The position numbers and the translations under genes are program-made. Positions 1 to 5,129 of a DNA stretch of 5,216 nucleotides are shown here, piece by piece; position 1 is the stretch's first letter, and each line of letters begins with the position of its first letter. A model generated the notes under the pieces. It had not been told where the DNA came from. It saw only the letters and a list, made by a program, of their open reading frames with translations, and did not search any database. This stretch comes from Chromatiales bacterium (GTDB lineage Bacteria > Pseudomonadota > Gammaproteobacteria > CAMYNG01): NCBI GenBank assembly GCA_027021685.1, contig JALUTW010000518.1, forward strand, positions 1-5,216, given 5' to 3'.

Positions 1-267
<267 letters not shown>

Positions 268-277
268 CGGCCAACCG

Positions 278-283
278 AAGGAG
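278..283 (+). promoter_or_regulatory. Ribosome binding site of amtB
   Basis: AAGGAG lies 9 nt before the ATG at 293. It decides the start in favour of 293 over the in-frame GTG at 251 and ATG at 257. Those lie inside the end of glnK and would put polar residues before the signal peptide. A second in-frame ATG at 299 is possible but is spaced less well. Confidence 0.8.
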
Positions 284-292
284 AGAGAGATC

Positions 293-1585
293 ATGAGTAT
301 GAAAAAAATCTTTCACGCGCCGGCCATCGCGGCCCTGCTCCTGCCCTCGGTGGCCTTTGCCGAGGACAAGCTGAGTGCGGGCGACACCGCCTGGATGCTC
401 ACCGCGACTGCGCTGGTGCTGTTCATGACCATTCCCGGCCTGTCGCTGTTCTACGCCGGCATGGTGCGGGCCAAGAACGTCCTGTCGGTCCTCATGCAGT
501 GCTTCGCCATCACCGCCCTGATGACCGTGCTGTGGGCCCTGTACGGCTACAGCATTGCCTTCGGCGGCGAAGGGGCGTTCTGGGGCGGCCTGTCCAAGGC
601 CTTTCTCGCAGGGGTCACCGTGGACAGCCTGAGCGGCACCATTCCCGAGACGGTCTTCATGACCTTCCAGATGACGTTCGCCATCATCACCCCGGCGCTC
701 ATCGTGGGCGCGTTTGCCGAGCGCATGAAGTTCTCGTCCATGCTGTGGTTCATGGCCATCTGGCTGACGGTGGTGTATGCGCCCATCGCCCACTGGGTCT
801 GGGGTGACGGCGGCTGGCTGGGCGACAAGAGCATCCTCGACTTCGCCGGCGGCACCGTGGTGCACATCAATGCCGGTATCGCTGGCCTGGTGGCGGCCAT
901 CATGCTGGGCAAGCGCAAGGGCTACCCGCAGACGCCCATGCCGCCGCACAACCTGGGCTATACCATCGTCGGCGCCGCCATGCTGTGGGTGGGCTGGTTC
1001 GGGTTCAACGCCGGTTCCGAGCTGGCGGCCGACGGCACCGCCGGCATGGCCATGGCGGTGACCCAGATCGCCACCGCCGCCGCGGCCCTGGCCTGGATGT
1101 TCTCGGAGTGGATCTCCCACGGCAAGCCCAGCGTGCTGGGCATCGCCTCCGGCGCCGTGGCCGGCCTGGTGGCCATCACGCCCGCTTCGGGTACCGCCGG
1201 ACCCATGGGCGCGCTGGCCATCGGTGCGGCTTCGGGCGTGGGCTGCTTCTTCGCCGCCACCAAGCTCAAGCGCGCGCTGGGCTACGACGACTCGCTGGAC
1301 GTGTTCGGCGTGCATGCGGTGGGTGGCATCATCGGCGCCATCCTCACCGGCGTGTTCTGTGCCCCCAGCCTGGGCGGTGCCGGCTTCGGCGAGGGCATCG
1401 ACAGCATCGGCGCCCAGGTGGGCGTGCAGATCCTCGGCGTGGCTGCCACCGTCATCTACACCGGCGTGGTGACGTTCGTCATTCTCGGCGTGCTCAAGGC
1501 CCTCATCGGCCTGCGGGTCACCGAGGAGCAGGAGGAAGAAGGCCTGGACCTGGCCATGCACGACGAGCGCGGCTACATCCTGTAA
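293..1585 (+). CDS. amtB: Ammonium transporter AmtB
   Basis: This 430-residue Amt/Mep/Rh family channel conducts ammonium across the inner membrane as a trimer. It begins with a signal peptide (residues 1-23, basic MSMKK start, cleavage expected after AFA), as in E. coli AmtB, then about 11 hydrophobic helices. With 23 residues removed, the key positions fall on E. coli numbering: Asp183 (mature 160), pore histidines His191 and His341 (mature 168 and 318), and Phe238 in GFNAGS (mature 215). Phe125/Phe129 in FQMTF are the other gate phenylalanines (one position off), and Trp170 corresponds to Trp148. The C-terminal tail (about 406-430, starting GLRVTEEQ) is the conserved segment that contacts GlnK. 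Length and motifs are intact. It is co-transcribed with glnK, 25 bp after its stop, and followed by a terminator. NtrC/sigma-54 control is usual for such operons, but the promoter is outside the window. Confidence 0.98.
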   Translation: MSMKKIFHAPAIAALLLPSVAFAEDKLSAGDTAWMLTATALVLFMTIPGLSLFYAGMVRAKNVLSVLMQCFAITALMTVLWALYGYSIAFGGEGAFWGGLSKAFLAGVTVDSLSGTIPETVFMTFQMTFAIITPALIVGAFAERMKFSSMLWFMAIWLTVVYAPIAHWVWGDGGWLGDKSILDFAGGTVVHINAGIAGLVAAIMLGKRKGYPQTPMPPHNLGYTIVGAAMLWVGWFGFNAGSELAADGTAGMAMAVTQIATAAAALAWMFSEWISHGKPSVLGIASGAVAGLVAITPASGTAGPMGALAIGAASGVGCFFAATKLKRALGYDDSLDVFGVHAVGGIIGAILTGVFCAPSLGGAGFGEGIDSIGAQVGVQILGVAATVIYTGVVTFVILGVLKALIGLRVTEEQEEEGLDLAMHDERGYIL

Positions 1586-1607
1586 CGCCGTTCACTTCGG
1601 CCGTTGC

Positions 1608-1637
1608 GAGGGCGCCTGCGGGCGCCCTCTTTATTTA
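1608..1637 (+). terminator. Intrinsic terminator of the glnK-amtB operon
   Basis: A perfect 9-bp stem, GAGGGCGCC (1608-1616) pairing with GGCGCCCTC (1621-1629), closes a TGCG tetraloop and is followed at once by the T-rich run TTTATTTA (1630-1637). It begins 23 nt after the amtB stop codon. Stem strength, short loop and T-tract all fit rho-independent termination on the plus strand. Confidence 0.88.
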
Positions 1638-1650
1638 CTCGTCCAAAAAA

Positions 1651-1679
1651 CGGTGACAAACGGGAATCATTTGTCACCG
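1651..1679. promoter_or_regulatory. Perfect 10-bp inverted repeat, candidate operator of the fetAB-like unit
   Basis: CGGTGACAAA (1651-1660) and its exact reverse complement TTTGTCACCG (1670-1679) are separated by 9 nt, CGGGAATCA. The half-site centres are 19 bp apart, close to two helical turns, as expected for a homodimeric regulator. The right arm contains TTGTCA, the best -35 candidate of the downstream operon, so binding would block RNA polymerase. No T-run follows the palindrome, so it does not look like a terminator. I do not recognise the half-site as that of a specific regulator (it is not a Fur box). Confidence 0.5.
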
Positions 1680-1700
1680 GCTCCCCTGTTTGCGCACAAT
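1671..1700 (+). promoter_or_regulatory. Candidate sigma-70-type promoter of the fetAB-like operon
   Basis: TTGTCA (1671-1676, 5 of 6 to the -35 consensus) is followed after 18 bp by CACAAT (1695-1700, 4 of 6 to the -10 consensus). This would start transcription near 1706-1708, about 20 nt before the fetA start codon. It lies in the only AT-richer stretch between the amtB terminator and fetA. The match is modest and the call rests mainly on position. Confidence 0.35.
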
Positions 1701-1717
1701 GGGTGGTGGAAACCACC

Positions 1718-1722
1718 GGAGG
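1718..1722 (+). promoter_or_regulatory. Ribosome binding site of the FetA-like ATPase gene
   Basis: GGAGG lies 5 nt before the ATG at 1728 and decides that start over an in-frame GTG at 1653. A small inverted repeat, GGTGGT (1702-1707) and ACCACC (1712-1717) with a GGAA loop, ends directly against it and could influence ribosome access if it is wholly transcribed. Confidence 0.7.
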
Positions 1723-1727
1723 TTGCG

Positions 1728-2366
1728 ATGCCCATCCTGACCTTGCAGGCCCTCACGGTCCACGGCGTGGGACCGGTGGATCTCACCGTCGGCCCGGGGG
1801 AGGTGGCGGGTCTCACCGGCCCGTCCGGGGCCGGCAAGACCCTGCTGCTGCGCGCGGTGGCCGACCTGGTGCCCCACGGGGGCGAGGCGCTGCTGGACGG
1901 GGTGCCTGCCACGGCCATGCCGGCCCACCGCTGGCGCGCGCAGGTGGGCTGGTTGCCGGCGGAGAGTCCCTGGTGGCATGACACCGTGGGCGAGCACTTC
2001 ACGCCCTGTCCCGGCGTGGACTTCACCGTGCTGGGATTGCCGGCGGCGGCGGGGGCCTGGCAGGTGTCGCGCCTGTCCACGGGGGAGAAGCAGCGGCTGG
2101 CCCTGCTGCGGCTGCTGTGCCGCGGCCCGGCCGCGCTGCTGCTGGATGAGCCCACATCCGGGCTGGATGCCACCGCCACCCGGCGGGTGGAGCACCACGT
2201 GCGCGAATATCTTGCCGCCCGCCAGGCCCCGGTGATCTGGGTGTCTCATGATCAGGAACAGCTCGCCCGGGTGGCGGACACCATCTATATATTGGAAGGA
2301 GGCGCACTGGCGCCGTTGTCCCGGCCCCGGCATGAGAGCGCGCGAGAGGGCACATGGCGGCCGTGA
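1728..2366 (+). CDS. fetA: FetA/YbbL-like ABC transporter ATP-binding protein
   Basis: This 212-residue ABC ATPase should energise the membrane protein encoded next. In E. coli the FetA-FetB pair is implicated in iron export and peroxide resistance; the substrate here is inferred from homology. Motifs in order: Walker A GPSGAGKT (31-38), signature LSTGEKQR (116-123), Walker B LLLDEP (137-142) with catalytic Glu141, D-loop SGLD (144-147) and switch His174 in WVSHD. The Q-loop is unusual: at the position of the normally conserved Gln there is Ala78 in WLPAES. The segment between Q-loop and signature is about 12 residues shorter than in E. coli FetA as I recall it. The start at 1728 has a GGAGG ribosome site; an upstream in-frame GTG at 1653 lies inside the operator-like palindrome. 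The 3' end overlaps the permease gene by 13 nt. The assignment as FetA relies heavily on that UPF0014 neighbour. Confidence 0.87.
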   Translation: MPILTLQALTVHGVGPVDLTVGPGEVAGLTGPSGAGKTLLLRAVADLVPHGGEALLDGVPATAMPAHRWRAQVGWLPAESPWWHDTVGEHFTPCPGVDFTVLGLPAAAGAWQVSRLSTGEKQRLALLRLLCRGPAALLLDEPTSGLDATATRRVEHHVREYLAARQAPVIWVSHDQEQLARVADTIYILEGGALAPLSRPRHESAREGTWRP

Positions 2367-3160
2367 ACATCATCGATCTCACACCCCTGGACCTGGCCCT
2401 GGCGGCGGTGCTGGTACTGGCCCTGGCCGCCACCAGCACCTGGCTGCGACTGGGCCTGGGCCGCCAGCTCATCGTCTCGGGGATCCGCACCGCGGTGCAG
2501 CTCCTGCTGGTGGGCCTGCTGCTCAAGGTGGTGTTCGATGCCGACCGCCTGCTGTGGGTGGCGCTCATGGCCGGCGTGATGCTGGCCGTGGCCGGGCGTG
2601 AAGTGATGAGGCGCCAGCGCCGGCGCTTCGCCGGGCCCTGGGGCTATGCCCTGGGCACCGTGTCCATGTTCATCTCCGCCTTCTCGGTCACGGTGCTGGC
2701 CCTGGTGGCGGTGGTGGGCACGCATCCCTGGTGGGAGCCACAGTATGCCATCCCGTTGCTGGGCATGATGCTGGGCAACACCATGAACGGCGTGGCCCTG
2801 GCCCTGGACCGGCTCACCGCGGCGGCCTGGGACCGGCGCGACGTCATCGAGGCCCGGCTGGCCCTGGGCGAGACGCCTGTCCAGGCCACGGCCGGGATGC
2901 GCCGCGAGGCGGTGCGGGTGGGGCTGACTCCCATCATCAATGCCATGGCCGCGGCCGGCATCGTCAGTCTCCCCGGCATGATGACGGGCCAGATTCTGGC
3001 CGGTGCCCCGCCCTGGACCGCGGTCAAGTACCAGGTGCTCATCATGTTCATGATCGCGGGCGGCACCGGCTTCGCCACCCTGGCTGCGGTGGCCCTGGGC
3101 ACCCGGCGCCTGTTCGACGCGCGCGAGCGCCTGCGCCTGGAGCGGCTGAGCCATGGCTAG
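2354..3160 (+). CDS. fetB: FetB/YbbM-like ABC exporter permease (UPF0014 family)
   Basis: This 268-residue inner-membrane protein belongs to the UPF0014/FetB family, which includes E. coli FetB (YbbM) and the plant aluminium-tolerance proteins ALS3/STAR2. Hydrophobic segments lie at about residues 11-30, 38-60, 66-82, 98-122, 131-150, 192-212 and 226-249. Family hallmarks are PLLGMMLGNTMNG (134-146), ALDRL (150-154), the cytoplasmic EARLALGETP region (166-175), a likely contact with the ATPase, and GIVSLPGMMTGQILAG (202-217). Length is close to E. coli FetB (about 260). The ATG lies inside the end of fetA (13-nt overlap) behind GAGAGG (2344-2349, spacing about 4-5 nt), so the two are probably translationally coupled. 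It likely forms a dimer with two FetA subunits and exports a metal, most plausibly iron; substrate is inferred. Confidence 0.93.
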   Translation: MAAVNIIDLTPLDLALAAVLVLALAATSTWLRLGLGRQLIVSGIRTAVQLLLVGLLLKVVFDADRLLWVALMAGVMLAVAGREVMRRQRRRFAGPWGYALGTVSMFISAFSVTVLALVAVVGTHPWWEPQYAIPLLGMMLGNTMNGVALALDRLTAAAWDRRDVIEARLALGETPVQATAGMRREAVRVGLTPIINAMAAAGIVSLPGMMTGQILAGAPPWTAVKYQVLIMFMIAGGTGFATLAAVALGTRRLFDARERLRLERLSHG

Positions 3161-3605
3161 GCGTGCGGGTCTGGTGATCCTGCTTGGCTGTCTGGCCGGC
3201 GCCGCCGCGGCGGGGGAGATCTACCGCTGGACCGATGCCGAGGGCAATGTGCACTTCGGTGACCGCCCGCCGGACCAGGACCGGGCGCAGAAGCTGGATC
3301 TTCGCACCCGCCCGGGAGACGCCGCTGCGGCCCGCCGGCGCCTGGAGCGGGAGCAGCGCCTGCTGCGGGCCTTCGAGGAGGAACGCCGGCTCCGGGCCAG
3401 GGCACGGCAACAGGCGGCCGAAGCCGAACGGCGGCGCCGGCGCAACTGCGAGAAGGCGCGGGAGGTCCTGAGGGAATACCGCGAGGCCACCTATCTCTAC
3501 GACGAGAATCCCGACGGCAGCCGGCGGATCCTCTCCCACGAAGAACGCGCCGAAGCCGAGCGCGAGGCCCGGGCCCAGGTCAGGCACTGGTGCGGCGAAG
3601 GCTAG
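3153..3605 (+). CDS. Exported DUF4124 domain protein with arginine-rich coiled coil
   Basis: This 150-residue protein has no established function. Residues 1-20 form a short signal peptide (MARR start, Leu/Ala core), with cleavage likely near AAAA-GE. Cys13 in LLGC gives a weak alternative lipobox. Residues 21-40 (IYRWTDAEGNVHFGDRPP) are the DUF4124 signature, common in exported proteins of Gammaproteobacteria. Residues about 57-98 are a highly charged Arg/Glu/Ala helix, probably a coiled coil. The C-terminal part has two cysteines, Cys99 and Cys147, which could form a disulfide in the periplasm. The ATG overlaps the fetB stop by 8 nt; TGGAG at 3138-3142 is a weak ribosome site, so translation probably depends on coupling to fetB. 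This suggests co-expression with the exporter, but the same domain occurs in many contexts, so a role in metal export is only a guess. It is a complete gene, and no clear terminator follows it. Confidence 0.88.
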   Translation: MARRAGLVILLGCLAGAAAAGEIYRWTDAEGNVHFGDRPPDQDRAQKLDLRTRPGDAAAARRRLEREQRLLRAFEEERRLRARARQQAAEAERRRRRNCEKAREVLREYREATYLYDENPDGSRRILSHEERAEAEREARAQVRHWCGEG

Positions 3606-3617
3606 CCTTCAGCCTTC

Positions 3618-3638
3618 AACGCAAGGGCCGCAAAGGGG
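3618..3638 (-). repeat. Opposite-orientation fragment of the CTCTGCG-type repeat
   Basis: AACGCAAGGG followed by CCGCAAAGGGG reads, on the minus strand, as CCTTTGCG then CCTTGCGTT. This resembles the TTTGCGTC/TCTGCGTT units of the two plus-strand arrays at 3817 and 4075. It sits directly after a tandem AGCCTTC doublet (3604-3617) that includes the DUF4124 stop codon. The match is short, so homology is probable rather than certain. Confidence 0.45.
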
Positions 3639-3694
3639 ATTTGCAATTCGGAGGACAGAAGACGGGGGACGGAGGACAGACGGGCGCAGGGTGT

Positions 3695-3709
3695 GATGGC
3701 GAAGCCATC
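3695..3709. repeat. Small perfect hairpin in copy A
   Basis: GATGGC (3695-3700) and GCCATC (3704-3709) are exact reverse complements around a GAA loop; one G-T pair and one G-C pair can extend the stem outward. It lies just after the purine-rich block. Copy B has a related but imperfect structure around GGCTTCGCC near 4022. Confidence 0.55.
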
Positions 3710-3725
3710 GCGCCGGCGCATGGCA

Positions 3726-3762
3726 GGTCGCCGCTGCGGTGCGACCGCTGCGCGCTCGCACC
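3726..3762. repeat. Overlapping, mutually exclusive palindromes (REP-like)
   Basis: GGTCGC (3726-3731) pairs with GCGACC (3741-3746), while GGTGCGA (3738-3744) pairs with TCGCACC (3756-3762). The two stems share bases 3741-3744, so only one can form at a time. The second ends in CGCACCCTACGGG, which resembles a palindromic dispersed repeat I remember from other proteobacterial genomes. The segment is part of the extra ~66 nt that copy A has over copy B. Confidence 0.5.
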
Positions 3763-3931
3763 CTACGGGCGCTGGAATTTCACCGATGTCGATTTTGTTT
3801 CAACTGCCACAACAGCCTCTGCGTCCTCTGCGTCTCCGCGCCTCTGCGTTGGGATCACGTGCCTGAAATCAGATCCGCGCGGTGCGGTTGTCCAGCCACA
3901 CCATGCGGGTCTGTCTTCGCGCCGGGGGCGG

Positions 3932-3965
3932 CGCTCCTGCAGGTGTTGTCCCGGATGCAGGAGCG
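3932..3965. repeat. 10-bp perfect inverted repeat between the two composite copies
   Basis: CGCTCCTGCA (3932-3941) and TGCAGGAGCG (3956-3965) are exact reverse complements around a 14-nt loop. The right arm continues GCAGGAGCGGCC, resembling the GTAGGAGCGGCC core of a REP-type palindrome recalled from xanthomonads and other Gammaproteobacteria. No T-run follows on either strand, so it is not a clear terminator. Confidence 0.6.
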
Positions 3966-3972
3966 GCCCGGT

Positions 3973-4175
3973 CAGAGGACAGACGGCAGAAAACAGAGGA
4001 CAGAAGGGCACAGGTTGCGGTGGCTTCGCCGGCACATCCCATGCAGCCGAACCTGATTCCAATTCAACAAGAATCTCTGCGTCCTCTGCGTCTTTGCGTC
4101 TCTGCGTTGGGATCACGTGGCCGAAACCGGATCTGCGAGGCGCGGATGCGCAACCGCGACCCTGCGGGTTCCGTC
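3973..4175 (+). repeat. Composite intergenic repeat, copy B
   Basis: The same block order as copy A: CAGAGGACAGA twice, 21 bp apart (3973 and 3994), a shorter spacer of about 60 nt, the CTCTGCGTC array with GGGATCACGT at 4075-4118, and a tail that runs to within a few bases of the speE stop codon (4179-4181). The distance to copy A is 324 bp at the purine block and 258 bp at the array, so copy A carries about 66 nt more. The divergence indicates an old duplication or two independent insertions. Confidence 0.75.
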
Positions 4176-4178
4176 ACG

Positions 4179-5054
4179 CTATCCGCCGGCCTGTGACGAC
4201 AGCAGCCGGGCCATGAACGGCGGCGTGGCGAGGGCGCCGGCGTGGACGTCCTCGTTGTAGTAGAACGTCTCGAACGGGCGTGCGGCGGCGTCCTCGCGGC
4301 GGAACGAGCACAGGTCCACGCCCTTGCCCGCCAGGGTGGCGCTCCACCAGCCGCTGGGATAGACCGGCTGTGGGAAGTAAAGGGTGTGCACGGTGTCGAA
4401 CCCGGCCCCGGCCATGGCCCGGTGCATGCCCTGGATGATGTCCTGGTGGTACAGGGGGGACTCGCTCTGCTGGACGATGATGCCGCCCGGTCCCAGGGCG
4501 CGCAGGCAGTCGCGGTAGAAGGGCTCCTGGAACAGCCCCTCGGCGGGGCCGATGGGATCGGTGCTGTCCACGATGATGACATCGTAGCTGCCGGCCGCCG
4601 CCTCCTGCACCCAGCGGATGCCGTCGGTGAAATGGAACCGCGCCCGCGGGTCGTCGTTGGCCGTGCACAGCTCGGGAAAGTACTGCTCGGCCAGGCGCGT
4701 CACCCGCTCGTCGATCTCCACCTGCTCGGCCAGCTCCACGTCCGGGTGCTTGAGCACCTCGCGCAGGGTGCCGCAGTCGCCGCCGCCGATGATGAGCACG
4801 CGCCGCGGCGCGGCATGGGTGAACAGGGCCGGATGCGCCATCATCTCATGGTAGAGGAAGTTGTCCCGCGCCGAGAGCATGATGAACCCGTCGATCACCA
4901 TCAGGTTGCCGTAGTACCCGGTGTCGTAGATGGCGATGCGCTGGTAAGGGGTCTGCTCCTCGTGCAGCTTGCGCCCCGGGCCCAGGCGCAGGGAGAACGC
5001 GGATCCCCCTTCCTCGCAGGGTTCGGTGAACCAGTGGTCCTGATCGATGTGCAT
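4179..5054 (-). CDS. speE: Spermidine synthase (polyamine aminopropyltransferase)
   Basis: This 291-residue cytoplasmic enzyme transfers the aminopropyl group of decarboxylated S-adenosylmethionine to putrescine, giving spermidine and methylthioadenosine. Residues 1-60 form the N-terminal beta domain (EEQTPYQRIAIYDT, then LMVIDGFIML). The Rossmann-type domain follows: YHEMMAH (68-74), nucleotide-binding IIGGGDCGTLRE (88-99), VEIDERV (112-118), DDPR (134-137), DG (144-145), and DSTDPIGP (163-170) with the catalytic Asp163 and Asp166. The usual GGGDGG/GGGDGA is GGGDCG here (Cys94), a variant I recall from related gammaproteobacterial enzymes. Length matches E. coli SpeE (288). The ATG at 5054 is preferred because it starts MHIDQDHWF, as I recall for relatives; an in-frame GTG at 5093 would add 13 unconserved residues. 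The amine acceptor cannot be proved from sequence. The gene is convergent with the fetAB unit and ends beside repeat copy B. Confidence 0.95.
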   Translation of the reverse strand: MHIDQDHWFTEPCEEGGSAFSLRLGPGRKLHEEQTPYQRIAIYDTGYYGNLMVIDGFIMLSARDNFLYHEMMAHPALFTHAAPRRVLIIGGGDCGTLREVLKHPDVELAEQVEIDERVTRLAEQYFPELCTANDDPRARFHFTDGIRWVQEAAAGSYDVIIVDSTDPIGPAEGLFQEPFYRDCLRALGPGGIIVQQSESPLYHQDIIQGMHRAMAGAGFDTVHTLYFPQPVYPSGWWSATLAGKGVDLCSFRREDAAARPFETFYYNEDVHAGALATPPFMARLLSSQAGG

Positions 5055-5060
5055 GGCGTG

Positions 5061-5078
5061 CCCCCCGTGAAAAGGGGG
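5061..5078 (-). promoter_or_regulatory. speE leader hairpin containing its G-rich ribosome site
   Basis: On the minus strand, CCCCC (5078-5074), a TTTTCAC loop (5073-5067) and GGGGGG (5066-5061) lie just before the speE start, with 6 nt between the G-run and the ATG. The G-run is the only Shine-Dalgarno-like sequence at the right distance. It can pair with the C-run in a 5-bp all-GC stem, so the leader may limit initiation. No regulator or riboswitch is recognised. Confidence 0.4.
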
Positions 5079-5092
5079 TGAAAGATAGCCCA

Positions 5093-5123
5093 CGGCGGCG
5101 GCGCGGGCAAGGCGCCGCCGCCG
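5093..5123 (-). terminator. GC-rich stem-loop between the upstream gene and speE, weak terminator candidate
   Basis: CGGCGGCGGCGC (5093-5104) and GCGCCGCCGCCG (5112-5123) form a perfect 12-bp all-GC stem with a 7-nt loop, starting 6 nt after the stop of the upstream minus-strand gene. The minus strand then reads TGGGCTATCTTTC, with no true T-run, so termination would be inefficient. It may instead stabilise the upstream mRNA end or attenuate read-through into speE. Confidence 0.4.
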
Positions 5124-5129
5124 CGGGGC

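Larger units (their letters stand above)
3650..3913 (+). repeat. Composite intergenic repeat, copy A
   Basis: It begins with a purine-rich block holding GGAGGACAGA twice, 21 bp apart (3650 and 3671). A spacer of about 126 nt rich in small palindromes follows. Then comes the array at 3817-3860 built from CTCTGCGTC-like units and ending GGGATCACGT, and a tail of about 50 nt. Copy B matches the array at 41 of 44 positions, the purine block at about 31 of 41, and the tail more loosely. CTCTGCGTC-type arrays and GAGGACAGA-type runs occur, as I recall, as dispersed intergenic repeats in many proteobacterial genomes; their function is unknown. Confidence 0.75.
3606..4178. other. Gene-free repeat mosaic between convergent genes
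   Basis: This 573-bp stretch lies between the converging ends of the DUF4124 gene and speE and holds no credible gene. It contains a short CGCAAGG/CGCAAAGG fragment, two copies of a composite repeat (purine-rich doublet, spacer, CTCTGCGTC array, GGGATCACGT, tail), a palindrome-rich segment in the first copy, and a 10-bp inverted repeat between the copies. Plus-strand frames stay open across much of it, but their translations mirror the repeats and no ribosome site is seen. I found no convincing intrinsic terminator with a T-run for either flanking gene. Confidence 0.8.

Noticed and set aside
1651..1679. The inverted repeat as a second terminator for amtB
   Set aside because: No T-run follows it on either strand and a strong terminator already ends the operon at 1608-1637.
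1651..1679. Fur box for iron control of the fetAB-like operon
   Set aside because: The arms lack the GATAAT-type hexamers of Fur boxes; the sequence is a different palindrome.
1653..1727. N-terminal extension of the FetA-like ATPase from the GTG at 1653
   Set aside because: The start lies in the operator-like palindrome with no ribosome site; the ATG at 1728 has GGAGG at 5 nt and gives a normal ABC N-terminus.
3817..4118. Possible CRISPR array from repeated CTCTGCGTC units
   Set aside because: Only two array copies 258 bp apart with degenerate 7-9 bp internal units; no regular repeat-spacer pattern and no cas genes.
3590..4216. 208-codon plus-strand frame across the repeat mosaic, with an internal protein repeat containing SASSAS.RLCVGIT
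   Set aside because: The protein repeat is only the translated CTCTGCGTC array; the copies are in the same frame because 258 is a multiple of 3. There is no ribosome site, it starts inside the DUF4124 gene and runs into speE antisense.
4242..5081. 279-codon open frame on the plus strand opposite speE
   Set aside because: Antisense shadow of a clearly conserved spermidine synthase; composition is repetitive Val/Leu/Gly/Ala/His with no recognisable fold.
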